A stretch of 64,000 nt of DNA from Notospermus geniculatus (taxonomy: Eukaryota; Nemertea; Pilidiophora; Heteronemertea; Lineidae). The notes beneath the pieces are model-generated. The model was given only the letters and a program-made list of their open reading frames with translations, did no database searches and was not told where the DNA came from. The stretch lies in contig NMRB01000111.1 in the NCBI GenBank assembly GCA_002633025.1, positions 270,366-334,365 on the forward strand, given 5' to 3'. Position numbers and translations under genes: made by a program. Positions 12,916 through 25,200 of the stretch are shown here, piece after piece. Position 1 is the first letter of the stretch. Each line of letters begins with the position of its first letter.

Positions 12916-13138
12916 TCATTCATTTTTCCTCTTTGTCCAGTTCTGATGCACTTGACCTTAGTCAGACTGGTACAAAACAACACCTGTAATGTAAACAAAG
13001 GAATGGTGAGTCGACTCACATCCAACCACAAAATATCCATAAGACAGAACACAGCTTAGAGAAACCACAGCAGGCCCAATTCTGTCGAAGTAAAAGAGCT
13101 CTTTCATCTGGCGAATACAGCTGAGGGACGACTTCAGG

Positions 13139-13203
13139 TCATTGCCACGAAGTCCCACCAGAAACCTCTGACATCTCCGACAGGAAACTGAAGGAGCTGC
13201 CCA
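13139..13203 (-). CDS. proposed terminal coding exon of the minus-strand gene
   Basis: After acceptor gcgctcag the exon enters in phase 1 and reads VGSSFSFLSEMSEVSGGTSWQ, then TGA. An alternative acceptor (…ggaag at 13,222) gives the same frame with a few more residues. The acceptor tract is poor, so the boundary is tentative. The competing 85-codon frame in the same DNA (13,215-12,958) would need a different phase. Confidence 0.5.
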
Positions 13204-16200
13204 CTGAGCGCACACTTAATCCTTCCGGCGCAAACAGATCAACACCATATTGCAAGGTAAGGATAATGTCACCTTGGATCTAGTTACCTTTGTTTTTTGC
13301 ATCCGTGACCTTCTCCCATTCTGCAAGTAAAAGAAAGGCAAGTTATGAACTGCCCCACATCTTACGATGATCGTTTTGAGTTTCTAGTACCTCCTAACAA
13401 GGAAGATTAACGACAGCGAACAGGCAATGATTGTGACTTGTGTTAAGAAGTAGCTTCAGGTCATCCCTAGCTCCCTCATGCTAGAGTACCCATACTCGAG
13501 CTTTCATCTGACCATTAGTTATCAATCAGAAGCCCAATTCTCCTGGGTTCACCCCTAATGTGGACTTAGACCAAGTCAGTAGACACAAAATACAATACAC
13601 TTACCTCTGACTAAGTATCTAACACATTCCTCTGCATTATATTTCGAAGACGCACCGACGAGCATGGATTCATGGCGGAGAAGATCATCCCACATTTTCT
13701 CTGCTGGGACAGAGATCCACTTTATGTTATTGTCCGAGATCGCACCAGAAACGACAGGCGTATGTTGGTTTTGATTAGATTGACTGGCTAGTATAAAATC
13801 TGCTGGTTTTGATCTACCGGTACGTGTAGTCCCTGAGCTGGTAATGTTAGACCATTGACAGGAATGATCAGTTTGTGACCATCGATTTGTTCAAGTGGTT
13901 CGGACTTGAAAGAAATACCGTCAATACATGTGTTTTTGCTGGTTGGCGAATTAGCGTCCAGGTTAGAATTATCATTCAGACCTTGAGATCGGGCTTCGTT
14001 TTCGTCAAAACCAAACGTGATTCCCAGATTCTTGGGCATATCATTAGCTTTTTTATCTAAAAATATCACACATTTTGCTTTCGAACGTCTACATGTAGCT
14101 ACCCTTGGGACAGTATGGCTTTGTATAGGAGGTTTATCAATCGAGTGATTTGAGTTTGCTAACACAGCCTTCTCATTTTTAACACTGGAAGAGTGAGAAG
14201 GTACAGGCAGGGTTACGGTCGGTGTGTTCTTATCTGCAGCAAGCTCCGCAACCTTGCTTGACGGAGCTTGCTGAATGGCACTAGTAGCAAGTGGGGTTTT
14301 ATGGAAGGCACTGTCTAGATTTTTCCTGGCCGTCGCACGGTCGTTATCCTCCTGAATTCTAGTCTTACTGACAAGCTCCTGACTCTGACTCTTAGGGTCG
14401 TTTTTATTCACCATAGAAATTGCTTCCTTGATAATCTGATTCGCATCATCTATCGAACCAAACGAGTGTCTCCGCTCTGACACCATCGATGTCGAGGTAT
14501 TACCTAGCACCCCATCTTTTGGTTTAGGAGATGCGGCGATCTTAGCATATGAAATCTTTCCAGGAGGTGACACTGGACTTTTACTTTCACTCTTGGAGTC
14601 AACAGCAGGAGGAGGCGTTTTTTGCACCTCAACATCTTCACTCTCCTTCGCAATAGCCTCAAAAGGAACATTCCCAGTTGAGTTGCGACGCCCTCTACTA
14701 TACGGAAACTCGGCATCAACCGCACTAGCCAGAACTGGAAAGGCAGATGGACTAAACGCTCTCTCAGCTGGTTTCTCCGCTTTTGGAGGGGTTGCCAAAG
14801 AATCTGTTATTAATTTGGTTGGAGGTGGAGTAACAGAACGAACAGGCCTCCAACTGCGTGTCTCACGCGACATTTCAATCTGCACAGTCTCCCTAAACGG
14901 GGCAACATTATTCATGGGACGTTTCTTTTTCTTGTTTTTCGTGACTAACTTGAAGTCTGATTCTGCTTCTTCCTTCAGATATAGCGTCTCCACATCGGGA
15001 GGGCGAGGCAAACATAAATCATACTTATCCAAGTTACGCGCATCACTAGAATGATTAGACAACGGTATTTTCTGAGTCGAAAGGTCACTAAGCCTACGCG
15101 GTTCTTTGCGAACGCTGTCACGAATCATCTTCTCTACTCCACTCTCCTCCTCTTTATCACTGCCATTATAAAGGCTAACAACAGGTGGACTAGAAAGCTG
15201 CGATTTTTTATTGTCTCTCAGAGTCTTTGGCTTGTTCTTATAGTCCACGATCAAATTATTCGTCGCGGGAACAGTACCCAGTGATTTCTTCTTTTTCTTA
15301 CCATTCCCACCATTCTCAATGAATTCAAGAATATCCTCCAGTTTTCCCCTTCCACGATAATCTGGAATTTCCTCGGCCCTGACGGTATGTTCCTGTTTCT
15401 GTTTCTTAGCTTTTCGTTTCCGTTGAGCTTCAGCGCGATCGTCAGCGGTCGAACTCCCCGGCACTGGACCATTGTAATCAGCACTTGTTGAAGCTGCTCC
15501 GCTGTATCTTTGTAAATCTTCACTTCCACGTGGGAAAAGAGGATGGTGATACTGATATTCTGTGATTTCTTTCCTTCTTGAATGGTGGATTTCCACAGGG
15601 TTGCCATTTTCATCAACTGAATCTCCGTCTTTCACTGATCCACCATCACCTGTGGAGAGAAACAGGGGATGATAATCACACAAGGTTATTAGACAAACTG
15701 AGTATGTTGGACAATATAAGGAACTTGATAAATCACTGTGATGCTCTATTCTGAAGTCATGGCTGTTCAGAGTGGCGAATTGGATTGGAAACATCGGCAC
15801 CTCCTGTCCGTTTCACCTCTGAGTCTGAGGTTCCAGGTTGCATTCTTTGTGTGATAGAAAGGGTGACTCTTTGAAAGAGGTTTCCTTCAGGCACTCCAAT
15901 TTCATTGACAGGGTTTCCGCCAGAGGGGAGAATGCCCAGGGAGAATTCCATCCCCAAGAAAATTATTTGGGGATAAATCCATCCCCAAATTTTTCAGAAA
16001 GAAAGGATTTTTTTTCTTTGAATCTTGTCTATTTCTTTTCAAAACATCATATTATACCATCATGTTATCTTGCAGTATGTACAATGTGTGATTTCCACAT
16101 GTGCTCACTTCAGTCAAGACTCAGATAGCACTAGGCTTACATGATCATCTGACACATGAAAGCACTAACTTGATTTGTCATCACTCATTCAAATTTATTT

Positions 16201-19200
16201 CTACGTGTATTTTCATTTGTTCTTTATTTCTTTTTTTAATGATTTAAGTTATATTTCGTCAGGCAAATGCATTTTCATAACGACCGACACCATGAGCGGC
16301 AGTGAATTCCCGGCAAATCACGGGAGGAAACAATGCTGAAGATGTCTGGAAATCGCGTTTCTGGGACTTAAAAATCCAAATAAAAGAATCCAAAAAAAAA
16401 AAAATATTTTGAAACATTTTTTTCAAAATTTTTTTTTTTTCAAAATTTTTTTGGTTCATCCCCAAATTTTTTTTCCTGGCGGAAACCCTGATTGAATCAC
16501 TCAATGTCGTCTATGGGGCTAGCACTAATCTTTGACAGACTCATGAAGTGTGGCGGTCTAGTAAAACCCGGCGATGTCGCTGAATGATCAACAAGGGCAC
16601 TCAGATTGCCTGTGCATTGATCTATATGTACTAGGCCTGGTTACTGATCTGTTACATGTACATAGTACATGTCAGCTATTGAAATGTGTCGGTTCACCAA
16701 GGCCATAAAAACACTTTCCTCAAATGTGACATCCACCGGGTTTTCCTAGACTATGTAGACCACCACACATACGTGAGCTGCTCCAGCAAAAGCCGACACT
16801 TGTCACAAATGGTCATCAGTTTCCTCAACTATTATCACTGCTGTCTACTAACGTACTATTGTAAACCCGCATTGTACATCAGCTGTTGTGCTGCAAGGCC
16901 TTTAACCCTTTCCTCGGGTTGCGACAAGTGCCTGCTTTTGCTGGAGCAGCTCACATATGTGTACATGTACATGAACAAAATACAAGTGCTCAAAAATGCT
17001 CAAGTCAAGATCATGAGCCTGGCGAGTAACATCAAACATGTCAAAAGCTACAAGGCATAGACCTGTAATCTAAACATCTGAGTAGTCTTTGTACTTGATG
17101 GCAGATCAACTGAAGGTGTTAATTTCATCAGTCAAGTTACACCACAGACTCAGCGGAGATGAGAACAGAGGAATAGGGTATTCTCTACCTGGAGAGAATG
17201 TCGGTACTTCTAATCATATACCTGAAGACGGGGTACTATTATCTCTAGGGGGTGCTGTAGTCATGACTGATGACGCATCATATATTCTTACACCTGCAAG
17301 ATCTTTTTCTGCCTGGAAATCTGACATATGTCCAAACCTGATGAATTTTCAAGCATCTTTCTGCTGCACCATTGTTCACATCGGGCCGATTTCACAAACG
17401 GTGTTAAAGACTGAGACATGTGTAACTTCGTCAAATGCATGGTGGAAGTACGTGCAATGAAGTTATACGCGTCTAAGTCTCAAACACCCTTTGTGAAATC
17501 GGCCCATAGTGTGCGAGGCCTATTGTATTTGGATGTCCCAATGGTCAACTTCACCCTAATCCCAGAATTGCAGAGATGCATCAGAGTTCACAACAAATGG
17601 CACTACTTGTGTTTTTGTCATGAATCAAGTTGGAGAGAAAGTTTGTCACGTGGAGCGGCAGGAACTGTTCCTCCGAGTTCTACAACCTGTAGTCTACCTG
17701 AGCTGAGGAACCAGTTGTGTGATTTAGCCAAGTAATATTTCACCTGAAGGCTTCTACATCCCACAAAATGTAGGCCAAACAGAATGTTACAACTGCATAC
17801 AATGTACTCAGAAACTACAACGTACACATGTAGGCCTAGNNNNNNNNNNNNNNNNNNNNNNNNNNNNNNNNNNNNNNNNNNNNNNNNNNNNNNNNNNNNN
17901 NNNNNNNNNNNNNNNNNNNNNNNNNNNNNNNNNNNNNNNNNNNNNNNNNNNNNNNNNNNNNNNNNNNNNNNNNNNNNNNNNNNNNNNNNNNNNNNNNNNN
18001 NNNNNNNNNNNNNNNNNNNNNNNNNNNNNNNNNNNNNNNNNNNNNNNNNNNNNNNNNNNNNNNNNNNNNNNNNNNNNNNNNNNNNNNNNNNNNNNNNNNN
18101 NNNNNNCCCCCCCAGATGACCGAATCCAGGCGTGCCAGGGCTTCCACCAAAATATTTTTGAGGGGGGAATTGCCCCCTTCCATCCAGCATTGCAAATGGC
18201 GGCTTTACTTATAAAGATTTTTTATTTACTGAAAACATGTGCGGGAATGGGCCGTTTTGACTACTATTTTTTCTTGCAGGTGATACGGGAGTTTTGGCGG
18301 GAATCCTGCAATCGCACTGCTTAGCGGAAGCCCTGGAACAACAGTGAAGCCTCATTGAGCTCTCTTAATTAAGGACAGCCAAGTTCAGTTCCAATGGTCA
18401 TGTCTATTCATTCTGACTGCAGTAATCAGGACACCTGCTTCTCAACTAAGAACATCATCTGTCCGACCAAAAGGTGTCCCAACAGAGAGATTTACTGGAT
18501 ACTGTGACCACTATACTAGACCACAGAGCAGCATCTGACGATTTAAGAGACTACTTTTGCCCTCTACATTCGGACGTTGATTGGTTGATTCTGATTGGTC
18601 CAATCACAATCAACCAATCAATGTCCGAATGCGCCAGTTATCGTGGCAGGGAATCCAGCCAAAATGGCGGACCCGACACCAGTTCCTAACGTGCTGCACG
18701 GTAGAACTGGATACCAGTTTACCACTATACAGACCTTTTGTTGCTTTTTTCTTTTTCTTCTTTTTCTTGGTACCCTCCATCTGTTTTGTTGATTCTTCAG
18801 AACTCCTGTCCTCTGTGATTGGTGCAGAAGCAGGCATATCCCGAATAATGTCTCTCCTGTTACGGGTGATCAACTCATTAACAGCACTGCCAATTTTTTT
18901 CACATCCAGAGGATCACCGAATGGAGGTCTGGGGCCATTGGTCTTTGGTCCGTTTCTCGAAATAGCACCAATGAGCGTGCTCTTCAAATTACAATTACTA
19001 GAACCGGAGTATCGAAACGTCTCTTTTTCTGGCATTTCCCTACGAACCCAAGGATCACCAGTATTACTACAATTCGCATGTTCATATTCCGGGCTCCTCC
19101 CTTTTTTCTTATCCAAACCCATGGGAGTGAAAGGGGTAGTGTTATGTGCATAAAGCCGCTGGTGAAGATTGACGTTGTTCAACTCATCATTACTGTCATT

Positions 19201-22200
19201 GTCATCCTCTCGATGAGCAGTTGTGACTGATTCTGAGGTACGAAATGTTTTCATTTCAGTCATCTGTCCTCTACCACCGATTCCGCTGTCAGAGCAACCC
19301 TCACGAGGGGATTCCATTGGAGTGGAAATGTCTGAATCAGAGGCAGGGTACGCCTCATCGTACATTTTGTCATTTTGCACTGCACTTCTAGAAGTGGTTT
19401 GACAAGACCCATACCCCTTTTTGTTATCAAATGGTCTAATATAGTGGAACATTCCAGGCATACTTTCAGAATCAGAACCATTAGGATCAGTATCTGAGGT
19501 ACTATCGGAGGTCTTGCCCGCACAACCCAGTTCGGCATCATGAGTTTCATCTGGGTATTCTTCGTGTAGTTTCAATGCAGCAGCAAATTTGTTCTTGCCA
19601 AGATCATCCATGTAGTGATTTGGCTTGGAACAGTCATGACTATTGTTCAGGTGTCTTGAATGTTGTTTGATTGAACTTAGATCCAACGGCGGCACCTTGC
19701 CAACCAGAGACTTGCCACCATGAATATCGTCATCTTCATCTTTGTATTTTATATCGTTCTGCCCCCGTCCTTGGTCTGTCATGATGGCAGGCCGATTGCT
19801 GTAGTCCTGGCTTGAAGCGATCAGCTCCACAAATTTACTCTCAGGTAACTCGGAGATCTTCCGCGCTTCTTCCTTGATATGTTCTACCTGAAAATAAAGA
19901 AAGTTGAACATGGTTTAGTCATCAGTCACAGTCTGGACAGATCTGGCAATGATTCCATGCGGTATAAGTTAATCTAATCATGAAGAACAATACATCTTAT
20001 GGTTAGGCCTAACAATGGATTTCTGGGCACTCTGCCAAGAAGGTTATCATAATCGACAAACGTTTGAAAATGATTTGACCTAGAGAGCTTCGCCAACCAC
20101 CACCCCCTGCTACTGTGAGTGCTACCGAAGTGGACAGATAACACCACGGAAAACCTTGACCGAATGCTCCAAGGTCAAGTGTCCATGACGAAATACACTC
20201 AATATTTCTTCTGTTGTCACAATCTCAGGACAAATGTCTAAGATTGTAGGGGGAGCTCACAGCCAAATCCTCTATCTTCAAAATCCAGCTTTGAAATGGC
20301 TGTTTATCACTAAGTCAAGCCACTTGATCATCACTTGTGGAAAAATATGAACTTCATCCCCCCCCCAAATCAGAAAGAGGAAACTATAGGCCTACATCTA
20401 TACAAGAGCGGAAACGGTCAATTTTTGTCTGAATCCAATAACCATTGACTGTATAGGGTGATTTACAATGCAAATTTCATGAATAAGATCAAAGTATGTC
20501 ACAACATCAAACCTCGTTCATACCACTAGCAGAGGTACCTCTGAAATGAGGACACCTCTCCAAAGGGACAGAACTGGCAGCTATCAATCAATGTTCTTTA
20601 TCAATCAGGAGGCCTTGTCTTTTAAGGCGAGCAAAAAGTGCATGCGCCTCGCAAACAATAGAATTTGCGAGGCTCGCCTTAAAAGACAAGGCCTGAATCA
20701 GTATTCCTGATAAAGCGCTGCTGATATTATTGCTCATAAGAGCCAGGTTTTCAGTTTTTGTGTCCTCGGTGATGCGGAAGTTTCCAGAGCACAAAGCCCT
20801 ACATGAATGAGAACTGGGTTGTCCCAAGGGTGTCCTTGATGGCGTGACACAGAGGTTTCATTCAACATGCTGTCAAAAATCAGCCCACAAATCAAAACCA
20901 TATTTTATGAAAAACAAACATGGAGTTCCGCCGTCCTTTTGACCTCGACAACACATTGCATTCAGTCACGGCTGTACAGTTGTCTGTCCCACATTAATCA
21001 ATACATATTTTGAATACTTAATTAACCAACGACCTCTCCTCAAATGACTGCTCACATTGGCTAATGGCAAGGTCCATGCAATGCTAAATTATGTGTACAA
21101 AAGATTCCATAACTCCGAATTCTCCATCTGAGTCGTTTTCTGCACTACAAACCAAGTACGTGTAAGATCATTGACAATACTTGCACGCTTCATTCTATAT
21201 CAATACATAGCTACCTATAAATAGCCTAAAGCAAGCTGGTATACATGTACACAAGTAGGTGTACTCACTGGGCGTTGGATGGGTTTTCTAATGCATGACA
21301 TGAAGACAACAAGCCACGGCATTCAAACCTGCTTGTCAACAAGGTTGGTGGCCTACCTGGGTTTGGACGGACAGCATCCTGACTGGCACCCTTAAGTCCA
21401 ACAGCAACAACCTCCCCAAAAGGCTAAGATCACATATTGCCTGCCATGAGAGCTGGGAGATTCAAGATGGAGGTGGCATAGACCAGACAGGCACAACCAA
21501 TCCATCGGAATGAACGCCCAATACCACTACCAATACATGTACCATGCTTTGCTGAGTACAGGATTGCGTACGCAGTGAAAATTCTCCATTGGCACCGAAA
21601 ATAAGGTCACCAGTTGATGGGTTTAAAGGGACAAAGGGCCATTGTACCATTTTAATAGAGCGAAAATGATTTTAGAGTTGTGAGATATCAGACAGTTCTC
21701 AAGAATATGAAAAAGAATCAGGTTTCTAGTGAAAGACATTGCTTCCTACCAGATTTGAACCCACAGTTCTCAAGGAGATGATGAATAGCTTGCCATTTTT
21801 TTTTTTCTACAAATACTGCCATTCAATCAAATATCCCGACCAGTGTAGCCAATACTGGTGTTAGTATTTTTGCTCTTCACAGGAGTATTCCATTAGTAAA
21901 GTTGGGCCCCAACAGTGTTTCCGCGAGAGGGTAAAGGGTAGGGGTGGGTCATGTTATTGTTTATGTAGATTGAGAGAGCATCCAGAGATATCTTTATCTC
22001 CAGTAACAAACCACAATAGTAAGGAAGTCGGAGAAAACCAACTGACTTTTGTCAAGGTTTCTCAGCCTTCCCTTTCCTCAATACTCACTCCCTCAATCAT
22101 TCAAACCTCAAATTGTCACAATTTCTGAGAAACTACCTGTCCTAATCGCAAAAGTTACGAATGTTGTTGAGGTAGTAGGACAACCTACCCAGTGCCAGTT

Positions 22201-25200
22201 TTAGGGCAATTCTCCAGTAGAGAATGGATATTACAAAATCAAATTTTTATTTTCATCTTTGATATTACAACTCGTTCAGATCAGCAAAAAATCTAGGACA
22301 TTCAGGCAACACTGCTGAAAATTATAATGTGAAGTGTTTTCAGTTATAAGGCAAGATAAATTTATGAAAATTAAAATTCATGTTTTTTGCACAGAATGTC
22401 CTGACATGACCTTGATTTGGTGCCCTTCTTTAGCCTGTCATAGGTCACATTACATCCATGAAAACCATGGTGTTTTGGTTGGTTTCACATCTACAAGACC
22501 TGATTGAGGAACAATGGACAAGTACAACATAATACAGTTGGGATGAATATGACTTTGAAGCATTCTTTTCAGAAGAAGTTTTTTGTAATTCCGTTACTGT
22601 AATTCCGTTACCACGAACTGTCTTTAGAAATGTTAATTTCTCTCAGAAGTAGAAAGATTTGGTGACGGTTAATATCTGAACTGATAACTGACAACCTAAA
22701 GTGTATTATCATACTGTTTTTGTAATCATACGTTCTGCGGGTATTGTGTAGGAATTTTTTAAAAGTTGGTGACTGTTTTTGCACTGTCTCTCTGATTAAT
22801 TCCGTTACCGACCAAAGTGGGCAAGACTGCTCCTTAAGCTTGAATTGTAGACTGGGTTTGAACCTGTTCAAAAATATTTTGGCCCAATATGCCCAGGATA
22901 TGACCGATTTCATATCCGTCGTATTTGCCAGATAAGGTTGGGAGCAAAAAATATGGCTAAATTTTGCTCTGATTTGTAATTACGTTACCGGAGAATTGCC
23001 CTTTAGTGTCTTGCCACAATTCAGGTTTACAACCAGTCAGTCAGCTTGACCGAATTTGGAATGGTGACATTCAACCACCCGTTCATTTCATTAGTCAACA
23101 CACGAGACAAAATTGCTTAGTTTAGTCTGGAGCGAGATACATTGTATGTAGACTACACACACCAATATACATGTACTAAGTACCGCAGTACACTACATTA
23201 CACCAAACAGTAGTATGTGGGTGTACATTCTAATCTTCCAATATGTCTGAAGTCACTAGGCCCAACAGATTAGGCTCACCAGTGTAGGCCATATAATAAT
23301 AACAGTTAGGAAACTAAATTTTGGCAGCATTTCTACAATCTATTGTGTGACAAAGAGCCCAGACATAGGCTTACATGAATCCACATTAATAGAAGTGATG
23401 ACATTAACAATGTTTCCACATTGAACGACCAAACAACCTGAATGGTGTTTAATTCACTACATTACAACTTACGTCACCAAGCTTGAGTGAAGCCAATTTT
23501 CCAGTGAAGTGAAAGAGAGGTGCTAGGTATAGATTTAAGCCTATACGGTGTGTAGATGTGGGTGGTACCGGAAGAGGTTGTTGCGCTGAAGCTGCGAAAG
23601 TTCGTTTGCATTAAATAATGTGTTGCAGGAAGCAAATCGCGTCTACAGAAAACAAGTGCCAAATTCTGAAATAGATGAAAAAGAGAAACATGAATACTAG
23701 GCCAAGTAGCTGAATTGATAGACTGCAATAGTTGTACCTGAGGTTTGTGAATAAAAGTGCATTCTGCAGCTGGGCTGCTCACAGCCCATCTGCAGAATGC
23801 ACTTTTATTTTAGCAGCAATTCATCGTCTGTGCTGAACCCTTCCTGTTAGGCCTACCACTGATTTATGAATAACAGGTGGGCTGCTTGAACTTAGAGATG
23901 TCAGGCTGGACTACAGTACAGTAGGCCTAATGCATGCCAACACAGTGTATGATCACGGCACACACGTCATCTGCATGCACACTAGCACAGGGATACAATG
24001 ATACATGCATGACTGATGACCGGTGAACTGTGCTACCGGTNATTTCAACCTAAGCTGACAATCCAACACAACTAAGCCTACATGTAAATACATCAAGATT
24101 ACACGCATTGACATTATTGTGTGTTCAGTGAATGTTGGTGCAGTTGGCCGGCTATTTATTCATGGTTCTTATGCCAAGTACTCATCACCTGTTGAGGAGA
24201 GCTCGGCAGGAACCGAACATGCCGTGGAGAACTTGGGTAGGCCTACTCTGCGGGAGAATGTAGTCTACTTCAAAATACCCTTTTTACTGTCCCCATTGAA
24301 TACCAGAGGTGGTAATGGGTTCAAGACATGCATGTTACGATTCATAGTTGATTGTTTCACTCTTCACCATGAGAAGCAAAGGCACTACAGCACAATCTGC
24401 ACGTTTTTAGAACAGACTTTCATTTTGAGAACCACAACAATCTAAATGTTTCATTCCTATGTTATCAGGCGCGGATCCAAGGGGGGGTGCACCCGCCGCA
24501 CGGCCCCCCCCCCTCTTTCGGCCAACAAATCTGTAAAATTGACCGTGAAATTCTGAAATTTGGAGCAAATCATTGAAATTCACCGCAGATTTCGATTTTT
24601 CAAGCAAAGTGTGCCCCCACTTTCCCAAAATACTGGATCAGACCCTGGTGATGGTCCGGGTTAAGTTGACCACTTTGCAACTTGCTGCGACAACATGCCT
24701 ATAGTGACGGGAGACCAGGCTACTTGACAAATATTTCCCACATGTCACATGAGTGATGAGTAGGAAAACATTTTAGCTTCCAATCCATTCAATAAAATGT
24801 GGTCACACCCTCTACATGTAGCTCTATGACAACCAAGTCAAGAATCAAATATGATCAATGGCTGTGGTCATCAAAGCTAGGGTTAGATCAGTGGCCTCAG
24901 CCTAGTGCTAAGTCAACATGTTCACAGATGAGCCACGATGGACAAAACAGACAGACAGACAGACAGCTAACACAACAACGACATATTGTGTTGCACAAGG
25001 GCAAACATGTCCAATATCTCAACAATCAAACATATGAATGGCAGTCAGACCTATTTAAAACCACACAACTGATCCGAGAACTTGGCCTGGAGCCAGGTGA
25101 TCTTGGCTACAAGACACACATGCATTCATTAGACTCAGGCCTGTGGAGTAAGTTTTTCAAAACGTCCCACTCTACTCAGATATTGCGCCACAACTCAAGG

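Larger units (their letters stand above)
12916..13796. repeat. tandem duplication, proximal copy (copy A)
   Basis: 881-bp copy that is continuous with exon 3 of the minus-strand gene and so presumably holds the working 3' exons. It shares both ends with copy B (cattcatttttcct on the left, gactggctagtataa on the right). Confidence 0.93.
15650..18722 (-). other. intron 2 of the minus-strand gene
   Basis: It runs from donor GTAAAC (18,722) to acceptor tccacag (15,650). It contains a terminal-inverted-repeat element (15,909-16,490), a MITE (17,383-17,505), a hairpin (18,567-18,631) and the 267-bp gap of Ns. I see no other gene in it. Confidence 0.75.

Noticed and set aside
12958-13215. 85-codon minus-strand frame repeated in both tandem copies (also 12,062-12,319)
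   Set aside because: Conserved because the DNA was duplicated, not by selection: differences between copies include replacements (M/L, A/V, D/H). The frame does not match the phase left by the microexon, whereas the shorter frame ending in SWQ does.
14593-15054. 153-codon plus-strand frame
   Set aside because: Antisense shadow of exon 3 of the minus-strand gene.
17618-18195. Open frames of 111-190 codons across the gap
   Set aside because: Mostly translated Ns.
18581-19153. 190-codon plus-strand frame
   Set aside because: Antisense shadow of exon 2; its phenylalanine run is the complement of the lysine run.
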